Origin: Streptomyces sp. I05A-00742
GTDB taxonomy: Bacteria > Actinomycetota > Actinomycetes > Streptomycetales > Streptomycetaceae
NCBI RefSeq assembly: GCF_013055795.1
Contig: NZ_JABETO010000006.1
Span: forward strand, 186,001 to 250,000
Length of the DNA: 64,000 nt
Reading direction: 5' to 3'
Below are positions 38,972 to 49,837 of the stretch, piece after piece (position 1 is the stretch's first letter; every line of letters begins with the position of its first letter). The notes beneath the pieces were generated by a model. It did not search any database. It was given only the letters and a program-made list of their open reading frames with translations, and was not told the origin of the DNA. The position numbers and the translations under genes are program-made.

Positions 38972-40680
38972 CGGCCCCGTGCGGTGCCGTCCCCGTCGAC
39001 CAGCTCCCCGGCGGGCCGATCGACCGGCACCCGCTCGGTGCGCGGGGCCGGGCCCCGCCGCGCGGACGCCGCGCCCCGGGCCGGGACGCCGGGCCCGCCG
39101 CCCGCGTCGGTGCCCTCCCCGGCCGCCGTCCCCCGGGCGTCCCGGCCGCCGCTGCCGTCGCTCATCGCCGTCAGCAGCTGCCGTGCCAGCCCCAGACCCG
39201 TACCGCCCATCGTCAGCGCCTTGGCGAACGTCTCGGACATGCCGTCCGCGCCGTTCAACAGCACCATGTGGTCCACGTTCCCGAACGCCTGAGCGCCGGC
39301 CCGGACGATCTCGGGCCACTTCTCGGCCAGTTGCTGGGCGACGACGGCGTCCTGGTTCTCCGCCAGTGCCGCCGCCCGTGCCTTGATCGCTTCCGCCTCC
39401 GCCAGCCCCCTGGCCCTGGCGGCCTCGGCCTCCGCGAGTCCGCGGGCCCTGGCCGCCTCGGCCTCGGCGAGCCCCCGGGCCTTCGCCGCCTCGGCGGCCG
39501 CGAGGCCCTGGGCCCGGGCCGACGCTGCCTCCGCCAGCCCCTGCGCCTTGGCCGCCTCGGCCTCGGCCACTCCCTGGGCCTGCCCGGACGCCGCCTCCGC
39601 CTCGCCGGTGGCACGCGTCGTCTGCGCCTCGGCCAGACCCCGTGCCTTGGTGGCCTCCGCCTCGGCCGCCGCCTCCGTCTTCACCCGGGTCGCCTCGGCC
39701 GCGGCGGCCAGCTCCGTCTCGCGCGCCCGTGCCTGCGCCGCCGAGATCCGGGCGTCCCGCTCCGCCTCCGCCAGGGTGCGCGTCTCGTACGCGGCGGCGT
39801 CGGCCGGCTTCCGTACGTCCGCCTGGAGCTGCTGCTCCCGGCGCTGCGCCGCCAGCTCGGCCACCCGCGTCTCCTGGACCACGACCTCCTGCTGCGCCGC
39901 GGCCTCGGCCAGCGGCCCGGCCTGCCGGGCCTTGGCCGCCGCGCTGTCCCGTTCGGCCTGGTAACCGGCCTGGAGGATCTCGCTGTCCCGGGTCGCCTCG
40001 GCCATCCGGGCCGCCGCCTGCTGCTCGGCCTCGGTGGCGAGCCGGTCCGCCTCGGCCTGGGCGATCCGGGCGTCCCGGTGCACCGCCGCGGCATGCGGTG
40101 CCGAGAGGTTCTTGATGTAGCCCGTCGGGTCCTGGATCTCATGGATCTGGAGGGAGTCGATGATCAGACCGAGCTTCTCCATCTCGGTGCCCGAGGCCGC
40201 CCGCGTCTCGCCCGTCAGCCGTTCGCGGTCACGGATCATGTCCTCCACGGTCAGCCCGCCGACGATCGACCGCAGATGCCCCGCGAACACGTTGTGCACC
40301 CGTTCGGAGACGAACCTCTGCTGGTCGAGGAAGCGGCGGGCGGCGTTGGCGATCGAGACGAAGTCGTCGCCCACCTTGAATATCACCACGCCATGGACTT
40401 TGAGCGGTATGCCCTGGTTCGTCACGCAATCCACGTTCAGCTGAGCCTCGTTGAGGTCCAGCGACAGTTTGCGCACCACCTGCACACCGGGCAGCACCAA
40501 GGTTCCCCGCCCCGTGACGATCCGGAAGCCCATGCCCTCGCCGAGGCCCTCCGTGCGGTGCTTGGAGCCGGAGATCACCAGCGCCTCGTTCGGCTCCGCG
40601 ACGCGCCACATCAGTTTGAACAGCCCGACCGCCAGGGCGGCGGCCACGACGACGGCCCCCGCCACGATCCCGATGAACAT
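38968..40680 (-). CDS. flotillin-like SPFH protein with hendecad repeats
   Basis: This 570-residue flotillin organises membrane microdomains. One N-terminal membrane segment (IVAGAVVVAAALAVGLFKLM) precedes an SPFH domain (about residues 25-190, with NVDCVTNQGIPLKVHGVVIF and NVFAGHLRSIVGGLTVEDMI). A long Ala/Glu/Arg coiled coil covers ~205-440. Residues 339-437 are nine consecutive 11-residue units of the type AEAEAARARGL (39370-39666). The C-terminal 90 residues are Gly/Arg/Ala-rich. It lies 28 bp downstream of a small NfeD-like gene, the usual partner of flotillins. Confidence 0.93.
   Translation of the reverse strand: MFIGIVAGAVVVAAALAVGLFKLMWRVAEPNEALVISGSKHRTEGLGEGMGFRIVTGRGTLVLPGVQVVRKLSLDLNEAQLNVDCVTNQGIPLKVHGVVIFKVGDDFVSIANAARRFLDQQRFVSERVHNVFAGHLRSIVGGLTVEDMIRDRERLTGETRAASGTEMEKLGLIIDSLQIHEIQDPTGYIKNLSAPHAAAVHRDARIAQAEADRLATEAEQQAAARMAEATRDSEILQAGYQAERDSAAAKARQAGPLAEAAAQQEVVVQETRVAELAAQRREQQLQADVRKPADAAAYETRTLAEAERDARISAAQARARETELAAAAEATRVKTEAAAEAEATKARGLAEAQTTRATGEAEAASGQAQGVAEAEAAKAQGLAEAASARAQGLAAAEAAKARGLAEAEAARARGLAEAEAARARGLAEAEAIKARAAALAENQDAVVAQQLAEKWPEIVRAGAQAFGNVDHMVLLNGADGMSETFAKALTMGGTGLGLARQLLTAMSDGSGGRDARGTAAGEGTDAGGGPGVPARGAASARRGPAPRTERVPVDRPAGELVDGDGTARGR
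39370..39666 (-). repeat. nine 33-bp coding repeats (hendecads) in flotillin
   Basis: Nine units of exactly 33 bp encode 11-residue repeats with consensus AEAEAARARGL. Units 7 and 8 are identical in protein. The 11-residue period is that of right-handed or straight coiled coils (11/3). No other gap or insertion interrupts the series. Confidence 0.9.
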
Positions 40681-40708
40681 GTCCCGTTTCCCCCTTTTGT
40701 GTTGTGGG

Positions 40709-40909
40709 TCAGCCGTAGGCGGCCATCACATACACCGTGCGGGGCGGCTGGTACTCCACGACCACCACGAGCGCCCCCCGCCCGATGCGTTCGTCCGGCT
40801 CCACCGCGTACGCCAGGAACGCCTCGGCGCCGCCCCGCACGCCGAGCATCACCTCGCCGACCAGCCCGGGGCCGATCGCCCCCGTCACCCGGCCCGTCTC
40901 CCCGATCAC
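40709..40909 (-). CDS. small NfeD-like OB-fold protein
   Basis: This 66-residue protein reads from GTG 40909 as VIGETGRVTGAIGPGLVGEV, MLGVRGGAEAFLAYAVEPDE and ends RTVYVMAAYG. It is the short beta-rich module of the NfeD C-terminal type that accompanies flotillins. There is no membrane helix. The start follows AGCGGGGGGCTGCC and lies 14 bp after the YibE/F stop, and flotillin starts 28 bp later, so the three genes form an operon. The assignment relies on pattern and context. Confidence 0.75.
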   Translation of the reverse strand: MIGETGRVTGAIGPGLVGEVMLGVRGGAEAFLAYAVEPDERIGRGALVVVVEYQPPRTVYVMAAYG

Positions 40910-40923
40910 CGGCAGCCCCCCGC

Positions 40924-42336
40924 TCAGCGCTTCGCCCGTCGCCGCCGCCCTCCCCCGGAGCGCGCCCTGCCCCCGGCCGCGGCATCCGGTCCCGTGGTCA
41001 CAGTGTGCCGGTCGGCACTGACAACGAGGGCCGCCAGCAGGGTCGTCACCGGCACCGAGAGCACCAGACCGATGCTGCCGACCAGCGTCCGTACGATCTC
41101 CTCCGCGACGATCTCGCTCGTCGCCACGGCTCCCACCCCGCTGTCGGCGATCGAGAACAACAAGAGCAACGGCAGTGACGCACCCGCGTACGCCATCACG
41201 AGCGTGTTGACGACAGAGGCGATATGGTCCCGCCCGATGCGCATCGCCGCACCGTACAATTTTCGCCAACTCGCGGACGGGTCGGCGTCCTTCAGCTCCC
41301 ACACCGCCGACGTCTGTGTCACCGTGACGTCGTCCAGGACGCCCAGCGAGCCGATGATGATCCCCGCGAGCAGCAGCCCCTTGATCTCGATCTGCGGGTA
41401 GAGGCCGTGCACCAGCCCGGTCTGGTCGTCGGTGTTCCCGGTCAGGTGCGCCCACTCGATGAACTGCGAGCCGAGCAGGCCGATGACCAGCAGCGAGGTG
41501 AGCGTTCCCAGGACCGCGACGGACGTGCGGGCGGTGAGGCCGTGGCACATGTAGAGCGCGATCAGCATGATCGCGCTGCCGCCGACCACCGCGACCAGCA
41601 GCGGATCCGAGCCCTGGAGCACGGCGGGGAGGATGAACAGTGTCAGCACACCGAAACTGATGATGAGGGCCACCAGCGCGAAGACCCCGCGCATCCGTCC
41701 GATGGCCACCACCGCGAGCGCGAACAGGCCGGCCAGCAGGGCGATCGGGAGGTCGCGGTCCACGTCCGTGACCGAGTAGCGCAGGTTCTCCGGAGCCTTC
41801 GGGGCGAACGCGAGCACGACCTTCTGCCCCACCGAGTACTGCCGCGGGGCCCCGGGATTCACCACCTCGGTGAACGTGCGGCCCTTGTCGGGACCGGACG
41901 CGACCTCGACGACCGCCGACCGGCACGGCCCCTCGGCGGGAGCCGGCCCGCCCTGCCGCGGGGGTTGACCGCCGGACGGCGCCCCGCCCCCCGCGGTCTT
42001 GGCGCAGTCCACCTCCTCCAGCTTCACCACCCGCCCGGACTCGGTGTGCTGGTCGAGACCGAGGCCGGTGTGCTGATGGGGCGGGGCGCCGCCCGGCCAG
42101 AGCACGATCAGGCTGGTCACCACCGCGGTGGCGAACGGGATCAGCACCGCCGCGATCACCTTGCGCAGCCGGTCGGAGACCGGAGTGGCGGGCCCATGGC
42201 TGTGGCTGTGGCCGTGGCCCTGCGCGTGACCATGGCCGGAGTCGTTCCTGCGACGGTGCCCACGGGCCGGACCATGGCCGGAATCGTGCGGGGTCGAGGG
42301 CGGCCGGGGAGGCGGAATGGGGTCGCTCGGGGTCAT
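40924..42336 (-). CDS. YibE/F family membrane protein
   Basis: This 470-residue YibE/F-like protein has eight or so membrane helices. Conserved stretches are LLVAVVGGSAIMLIALYMCH, IKGLLLAGIIIGSLGVLDDV and MAYAGASLPLLLLFSIADSG. The N-terminus before the first helix is rich in His and Gly (HGHAQGHGHSHSHG), suggesting metal binding. The role of the family is unknown. ATG 42336 begins MTPSDPIPPP without a strong ribosome site. It heads the operon with the NfeD-like and flotillin genes and is divergent from thiC. Confidence 0.9.
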   Translation of the reverse strand: MTPSDPIPPPRPPSTPHDSGHGPARGHRRRNDSGHGHAQGHGHSHSHGPATPVSDRLRKVIAAVLIPFATAVVTSLIVLWPGGAPPHQHTGLGLDQHTESGRVVKLEEVDCAKTAGGGAPSGGQPPRQGGPAPAEGPCRSAVVEVASGPDKGRTFTEVVNPGAPRQYSVGQKVVLAFAPKAPENLRYSVTDVDRDLPIALLAGLFALAVVAIGRMRGVFALVALIISFGVLTLFILPAVLQGSDPLLVAVVGGSAIMLIALYMCHGLTARTSVAVLGTLTSLLVIGLLGSQFIEWAHLTGNTDDQTGLVHGLYPQIEIKGLLLAGIIIGSLGVLDDVTVTQTSAVWELKDADPSASWRKLYGAAMRIGRDHIASVVNTLVMAYAGASLPLLLLFSIADSGVGAVATSEIVAEEIVRTLVGSIGLVLSVPVTTLLAALVVSADRHTVTTGPDAAAGGRARSGGGRRRRAKR

Positions 42337-42379
42337 CGCCCGATCATCGCAAGCCCCCCTGGCACTCCGACGCCGGTAG

Positions 42380-44320
<1,941 letters not shown>

Positions 44321-44327
44321 GGACGGA

Positions 44328-44358
44328 CGGGGGAGCCCCGGTTGACGGGGCTCCCCCG
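44328..44358 (+). terminator. terminator after thiC
   Basis: A perfect 13-bp stem, CGGGGGAGCCCCG (44328-44340) with 44346-44358, encloses loop GTTGA, 8 bp after the thiC stop. A short ATTTT follows further on. This is a strong intrinsic-type terminator between thiC and the TerD-VWA gene. Confidence 0.8.
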
Positions 44359-44396
44359 GATTACGTGCTTCCTGCATTTTTGGCCAGACTGGCCGG

Positions 44397-45701
44397 ATGA
44401 ATGCCATATCCCTGAGCAAGGGCGCCAACTGTGTGGTGCCCGTGTCCGCCGTGCATGCCGTGCTCAGCTGGAAGGAAAAGCCAGGTGCGCCGGATGTTGA
44501 CGCAACGGCCCTGCTGCTGACCGCCGACGGCGTGGTGCGCGACGACGGTGACTTCGTCTTCTACAACCAGCCGCGGCACGCCTCCGGCGCCGTCGCGCAC
44601 CGGGGCAAGCGGTCGGACGCCGGCCTGGTCACCGATGGCGTCGCGGTCGATCTGGGTGGGCTGGAGCCGGGGATGGAGCGGGTGGCGCTGTGCGCCTCGG
44701 CGGACGGCGGGACGTTCGGTGGGGTCGCCGGACTGACGCTGGAGCTGCTGGACGCGGCGACGGGAGCCGGGCTCGCCCGCTTCGAGATGACTGCGGGTCC
44801 GGAAACCGCCATGGTGTTCGGGGAGTTGTACCGCCGGGGCGGGCAGTGGAAGTTCCGCGCGGTCGGACAGGGGTACGACACCGGGCTGGCCGGGCTCGCC
44901 ACCGACTTCGGCGTCGCCGTCGAGGAGGAGCCCGCGGCCGTACCCGCACCGGCAGCCCCTGCCGAGGAGCGCCTGCCGATCGACATGCGTAAGCGGCTGG
45001 CGCTGCGCAAGGAGCAGGTTTCGGTCAGCCTCAGAAAGCGCGGTGCCGACGGGATGCGGGCGCGCGTGATCCTGGTGCTCGACGCATCGGGGTCGATGAT
45101 CGATCTGTACGCGGGCGGCGTGGTCGCCGACGTGGTGGAGCGGATGGCGGCCGTCGCCGCCCAGTTGGACGCGGACGGCGCGATGCAGGCATGGGTCTTC
45201 GCCGACCGGCCGGCCCGGCTGCCCGACCTGCGGCTGAGCGAACTGCCCGAGTGGATCGCCCTGCACGTGCGGATGGAGAACCCCTGGGAGTACGAGGAGC
45301 GGGAGCGTCGTCCCGGGCAGGTCGACATGTACAGCATCGGCGGCGGGAACAACGAGCCGAAGGTGATCGCCAAGATCCGCGCGGACGTCCGGGAGAACCC
45401 GTCCGCCGAGCCCACCCTCGTGCTGTTCTTCTCCGACGGCGGAGTGTACGAAAGCGACAGGATCGAACGGCAGCTCCGCGCGGCCGCGAAGGAGCCCGTC
45501 TTCTGGCAGTTCGTGGGGCTGGGCGATGCCGATTACGGGATGCTGGAACGATTCGACACCCTGCCGAATCGTTCCATCGACAACGTCGGCTTCTTCTCCC
45601 TGGACGACATCACCACCGTTTCCGACCAGGACCTCTACGACCGGCTGTTGTCCGAATTCCCGTCCTGGACGGCAGCGGCGCGGCAGGCGGGCATCCTCTG
45701 A
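44397..45701 (+). CDS. TerD domain and VWA domain protein
   Basis: This 434-residue protein joins an N-terminal TerD domain (residues ~1-185: [69 protein letters not shown]) to a C-terminal von Willebrand A domain whose MIDAS motif is [16 protein letters not shown]. TerD domains bind calcium and belong to tellurite/stress systems. Such fusions serve as effector or scaffold proteins in streptomycete ter-like operons. Here it is single, without terB, terC or terZ genes beside it. Confidence 0.9.
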   Translation: MNAISLSKGANCVVPVSAVHAVLSWKEKPGAPDVDATALLLTADGVVRDDGDFVFYNQPRHASGAVAHRGKRSDAGLVTDGVAVDLGGLEPGMERVALCASADGGTFGGVAGLTLELLDAATGAGLARFEMTAGPETAMVFGELYRRGGQWKFRAVGQGYDTGLAGLATDFGVAVEEEPAAVPAPAAPAEERLPIDMRKRLALRKEQVSVSLRKRGADGMRARVILVLDASGSMIDLYAGGVVADVVERMAAVAAQLDADGAMQAWVFADRPARLPDLRLSELPEWIALHVRMENPWEYEERERRPGQVDMYSIGGGNNEPKVIAKIRADVRENPSAEPTLVLFFSDGGVYESDRIERQLRAAAKEPVFWQFVGLGDADYGMLERFDTLPNRSIDNVGFFSLDDITTVSDQDLYDRLLSEFPSWTAAARQAGIL

Positions 45702-45735
45702 CCGTGCGAGGCGTACCCCTGATGCCCCGGTGGTC

Positions 45736-46632
45736 TCACTCGCTCCGCCGGTCCGACCCGCCGAACTCCGGACCCGTGTAGTCCGGGCTTGTGAAGCTGG
45801 GCCGGGTGTGCGGGCTCGGCCGCTCCTCGTGACTGGAGAACCCCGGGCTGGAGAAGCCGAGGTGCGGGGTGTGACCGTGGCCCTCCCGCCGTCCGGGGAC
45901 GTACGAGGAGTCGGGCTCCGCGGGCGCGTTCGCCAGCGTCTCGCGCAGGAAGGGCAGGATGCCGCGGCGCAGCAGGGCCTCGCGCCAGGCGTCCCGGGCG
46001 CGGTCCGTCTCCGCGGTGAGCCGGGCGAGCGAGCCGCCGGACGCTCCCTGCCCCGGGGCGCCCGGGCGGCCGTTGCGCAACGCCGTGAGCAACAGTGCGC
46101 CCATGGCGACCAGCGCGCCCGCGGCGGTCAGACCGGCGAACCACCAGCCCGCGGTCACCATCGGCCGGGACACCGAGCCGTTGGTCCCGACCGCCTTCAG
46201 GGCGTAGCCGATGAGGAGGAAGAGGAACGCGGCTATTCCCGCGAGGACCGGGGCCAGCACGGTGAGCACCGCGCCCGCTCCCGCCCCCTCGGAGGCCGCG
46301 ACGGGCCCCGTGCCGGGCTCCCGGCCGTCGGGCCCTTCGCTGTCGCGACGGCCCCGGCCGGCGCCCACGGGCTGGGAACGGACCGCGGCGGAACGGTCGC
46401 GCAGTTCTTCGCGCGCTCTGACGAATATCCGGTACTCCGTCAGGGCACGGGCGGAAATGGCGTCCATGGCCAGGACGGCAGAAGCACGCAGCCGCTCGGT
46501 GTCGAGCCGCTGTCCTTCCGCGGCGATCAGGGCGCTGATCTCCGGGTCCCGGTCCACCGAGCGCAGTGCCAGGTCCAGGACCCGCTCGAATTCCGGACGG
46601 TCCTCGGCCGGCAGGTGCGGAGCGCTGTTCAT
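45736..46632 (-). CDS. hypothetical membrane protein
   Basis: This 298-residue protein is helical and basic at first (MNSAPHLPAEDRPEFERVLD). It has two membrane helices in the middle (VLTVLAPVLAGIAAFLFLLI, WWFAGLTAAGALVAMGALLL) and a long hydrophilic Pro/Ser/His-rich C-terminus. GGGGGATGCAC precedes the ATG at 46632; an ATG at 46638 is also possible. I recognise no family. It is convergent with the TerD-VWA gene. Confidence 0.75.
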   Translation of the reverse strand: MNSAPHLPAEDRPEFERVLDLALRSVDRDPEISALIAAEGQRLDTERLRASAVLAMDAISARALTEYRIFVRAREELRDRSAAVRSQPVGAGRGRRDSEGPDGREPGTGPVAASEGAGAGAVLTVLAPVLAGIAAFLFLLIGYALKAVGTNGSVSRPMVTAGWWFAGLTAAGALVAMGALLLTALRNGRPGAPGQGASGGSLARLTAETDRARDAWREALLRRGILPFLRETLANAPAEPDSSYVPGRREGHGHTPHLGFSSPGFSSHEERPSPHTRPSFTSPDYTGPEFGGSDRRSE

Positions 46633-46817
46633 GTGCATCCCCCGATGCTCCGTAGGGCCCTTGGCGCGGGCGGCGCCTGCATGGGGCGGAAACGGAGGAG
46701 AGCCTGCTACGGATAAGCCGATGGTAGAGCCGCACCGGCGCGGGGTGACAGTGCGTTTCGCGAATTCCCCCGCGGTGGTGGGACTCCCAACCTGCCCATG
46801 ATCCGGTCGGATAATCC

Positions 46818-47975
46818 TCAGCCGGTCAGTGGCAGTTGGACCACCAGCAGCTTTCCGGCCATCGTGACACCACCGTCCATGGCGAGGGCCAGCCCTTCCG
46901 CATACAGGTGCGGACCCTCCACGACCGGAGCGCTCTCCTCCCCTTCGGCGTCCTCCCCCGGTACCTCCCCGAGGAGGTAGGGGATGGGGCTGTGGCCGTG
47001 TACCACGCGGCTGCCGCCGTACGTCTCCAGCAGTTCGCGGGCGGCGAGGGAGCCCGACTCGTCGCGGAAGGCGAAGCGCTTGGTGAACTTCCGGAAGAGG
47101 TCCCAGCACTCGTCGGGATCGTTGCGCTGGAGCGCCTCGGTCACCGCGTCGTTGACGGCCTCGATCGAGTCGCCGTACTCCAGGTACGCGGTGGTGTCGG
47201 AGTGGACGAGCAGGTGCCCGTCCTCCTCGGCCATCGCGTCGAGCCGGGACATCCACTGGAGGTGGTGGTCCTCCAGCCGCTCCATGTCGGTGCGCTGGCC
47301 GCCGTTGAGCAGCCAGGCGGCCTGGAAGGAGGCCGTTCCGGCACCGGAGTTGACGGGGGTGTCGCCGAACCGCTTGGCGCCGATGAGCAGCAGCTCGTGG
47401 TTGCCCATGAGCGCCTTGCAGTAGCCGCCGGCCGCCGCGGCCTCGGCGGAGAGCCGCATCACGAGGTCGATGACGCCGACGCCGTCGGGGCCCCGGTCGG
47501 TGAAGTCGCCGAGGAACCACAGCCGGGTGTTGCCGGCCGCCCAGTGGCCGTGGGCGTCGACGATCCCCTGCTCGGCGAGGGCCGCGTACAGCTCGTCGAG
47601 GTAGCCGTGGACATCGCCGACGACGTACAGCGGGCCGGGGCCGCCCGGCACGGGGTGGCTCTGGGGAGCGGTGATCGGGGTCAGCTCGACGGTCGGCACG
47701 TCGCTGGGGGCCTCGCCGTACGGCTGCGGCTGCCGGGGCTCGATGACCGGCAGGTCACGGGCGGTGGGTGTGTAGCCACCGAGGTGCGCGTGGTCCTCGT
47801 CGCCGAGGTGCGCGGGCGGCAGCGGATGGGTGTACGCCGGAAGGGGCGGGTGGGTGTGTTCAGACAGGGGCGGGTGGGTGTGTTCGGGCAGGGGAGGGGG
47901 AGCGGCGTACCCCGGGTACGGCGTCATCGCCTCCGTGGTCCGTACCGCAGGTCCCTGTCCGGCCCCCTGAGCCAT
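46818..47975 (-). CDS. metallophosphoesterase
   Basis: This 385-residue protein has a calcineurin-like phosphoesterase domain from about residue 125: YVVGDVHGYLDELYAALAEQ, LWFLGDFTDRGPDGVGVIDL, ALMGNHELLLIG and VVHGHSPIPYLLG. This layout fits protein phosphatases of the PrpE/ApaH-like group. The first ~120 residues are Pro/His-rich with PPLPEHTHPPLSEHTHPPLP repeats and look disordered. ATG 47975 follows GGAGGGGTCG. The natural substrate is unknown. Confidence 0.9.
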   Translation of the reverse strand: MAQGAGQGPAVRTTEAMTPYPGYAAPPPLPEHTHPPLSEHTHPPLPAYTHPLPPAHLGDEDHAHLGGYTPTARDLPVIEPRQPQPYGEAPSDVPTVELTPITAPQSHPVPGGPGPLYVVGDVHGYLDELYAALAEQGIVDAHGHWAAGNTRLWFLGDFTDRGPDGVGVIDLVMRLSAEAAAAGGYCKALMGNHELLLIGAKRFGDTPVNSGAGTASFQAAWLLNGGQRTDMERLEDHHLQWMSRLDAMAEEDGHLLVHSDTTAYLEYGDSIEAVNDAVTEALQRNDPDECWDLFRKFTKRFAFRDESGSLAARELLETYGGSRVVHGHSPIPYLLGEVPGEDAEGEESAPVVEGPHLYAEGLALAMDGGVTMAGKLLVVQLPLTG

Positions 47976-48267
47976 CGACCCCTCCACCGTCGCGCCGCAG
48001 TGCACCTTGTGGACCCTGCCTGGTCGCGGCGGCCCGTGGTGTCGTGCGCCCATCATAGGAATGACCGTCGCGGCTTGTGACGCACCAGGGGCCGTCAATC
48101 GGGGAGGGAGCCCGGGATCGCCGGTCTTTTGCCCGGTATTGCCTGTTTCGCGCCCTCTGGTCGAGGCGCTCTTGTGTGGTGACCCATAGAGGGTGCGCTG
48201 TTGACGGTCGCCGTCGGCGCGGTATTGGTGGCCCGCGTGCGGACGGTGTGCCGGGCGCCGGGGGCGG

Positions 48268-49380
48268 TCAGCCGCCGGCGGATCCGCGCGGGGCGCCGAC
48301 CGTGGCGCGTGGCGGGCGCCGCTCGGACGAGGTCCGCACGATCAGCTCGGTGGATATGACCTGTTCCACCGGTCGCCCGTGGTCCAGCCCCTCGATCGCG
48401 TCGATGAGGAGCTGCACCACGGCCGTGCCGATGCGCCGCGGCTTGAGCGAGAGGGTGGTGATCGGCGGCTCGGTGGTGGCGTAGACCGTGGACTCGCTGC
48501 AGCACACGAGCAGCAGGTCATCGGGGACGTGCAGGCCGTAGCGGCGGGCGGCGGCCAGCAGGTCGGTGCCGTTGGGGTCGAAGAGCCCGTACACCGCGTC
48601 GGGCCGGTCCGGGCGGGCGAGCAGCCGGTCGGCTGCCACCGCACCGGCGCACGGGTCGTGCGCCGGGTATTCCTCGTAGACCGGGTCCTGACCGCTCCGC
48701 TCGCACCAGTGCAGGTAGGCGTGGGTGGAGAGGCGGGTGTAGGTGTCGGTGGACGTCCCGGTGAGCAGTCCGATCCGGCGGGCCCCCGCGGCGGCCAGGT
48801 GGTCGAGGATGCCCAGGACGGCGGCCTCGTGGTCGTTGTCCACCCAGGCGGTGACGGGCAGCGTGCCCGCTGGACGCCCGTCGGATACCACGGGGATGCC
48901 CTGGCGGACCAGCTCCGAGACGACGGGGTCGTGGTCGGACGGGTCGATCACCACGGTCCCGTCGAGGGCGACGTTGGACCAGACGTCGTGGCGGGAGGTC
49001 GCGGGCAGGATGACCAGGGCGTAGCCGCGGGCGAGCGCGGCGGAGGTGGCGGCTCTGGCCATTTCGGCGAAGTAGGCGAACTCGGTGAAGGTGAAAGGTT
49101 CATCCCCGTATGTGGTCACGGTCAGGCCGATCAGGCCCGATTTGCCCGTACGGAGGGTGCGGGCCGCGGCGGAGGGCCGGTAGCCCAGCCGGTCGGCGAC
49201 CTCGCGGACGTGGCGGCGGGTCGCGTCCGGCAGCCGGCCCTTGCCGTTGAGCGCGTCGGAGACGGTCGTGATCGAGACACCGGCGGCGGCGGCCACATCA
49301 CGGATGCCCGCCCGTCCCTGCCGGGTGCCCCGCCGGGCGTTCTCCGTCCGGCTCACTTGGTGCTTCCCTGCTGCTGTCAT
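48268..49380 (-). CDS. LacI family transcriptional regulator
   Basis: This 370-residue LacI-type regulator has the HTH GIRDVAAAAGVSITTVSDAL and NGKGRLPDATRRHVREVADR, LGYRPSAAARTLRTGKSGLI, then a sugar-binding-like domain with VYGLFDPNGTDLLAAARRYG. The N-terminal 25 residues are basic and extra. It lies upstream of the HisC-like and cyd genes but on the other strand. In S. coelicolor a LacI gene also sits at this place. The target is unknown; no sugar operon is nearby. Confidence 0.92.
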   Translation of the reverse strand: MTAAGKHQVSRTENARRGTRQGRAGIRDVAAAAGVSITTVSDALNGKGRLPDATRRHVREVADRLGYRPSAAARTLRTGKSGLIGLTVTTYGDEPFTFTEFAYFAEMARAATSAALARGYALVILPATSRHDVWSNVALDGTVVIDPSDHDPVVSELVRQGIPVVSDGRPAGTLPVTAWVDNDHEAAVLGILDHLAAAGARRIGLLTGTSTDTYTRLSTHAYLHWCERSGQDPVYEEYPAHDPCAGAVAADRLLARPDRPDAVYGLFDPNGTDLLAAARRYGLHVPDDLLLVCCSESTVYATTEPPITTLSLKPRRIGTAVVQLLIDAIEGLDHGRPVEQVISTELIVRTSSERRPPRATVGAPRGSAGG

Positions 49381-49837
49381 GGCGAGCCGATAGTAGGGCT
49401 CGGGTGGTCCCTGGGCGGGGCGCCATATTTTGGAGTTGACAGGTACGTTTCTGCATGCCGGAAACCTGCCAATGACCATGGAAATACAGGTCGTTGACCT
49501 AGGTCACAGTCAACCGTTGGCCCCTGGCATATCTACGTCTGATGAAGGTGCCAGGTCTCGAAGAGGTCTCAACTCACCTTCACGAGGGACGCGCGCCAGG
49601 GCGCCCGCCACGGCGCGCGCCCACAGGACTGGCGCGTCCAAGGCTCTGGACGCCACCCGGGGCAATCCTCATAAGGTGTGCAGTATTCACGTCGACGCAG
49701 ATGTGACGCAGATGTGCGGCATGTCTGTTGCCCCATGTGATGCCTGTTGCCCCACGTGCCCACGTGCCCCCACGTGTGCTGAAGAGTGCGGAATCCCGGA
49801 TGGCCGGATGCGCACGGGATGCGGAGGAGGACCCGCG
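49381..49837. promoter_or_regulatory. LacI-aminotransferase intergenic region with palindromes
   Basis: This 457-bp gap contains the perfect 12-bp palindrome TGACCTAGGTCA (49495-49506) nested in GTTGAC...GTCAAC (49493-49514). CATATCTACG lies downstream of it (49529). ACGCAGATGTG is repeated near 49696-49716. Three CACGTG hexamers occur at 49753-49758, 49761-49766 and 49771-49776. GGAGGAGG precedes the GTG of the aminotransferase. No gene is seen. These may be the operators of the LacI protein or of another regulator. Confidence 0.5.
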
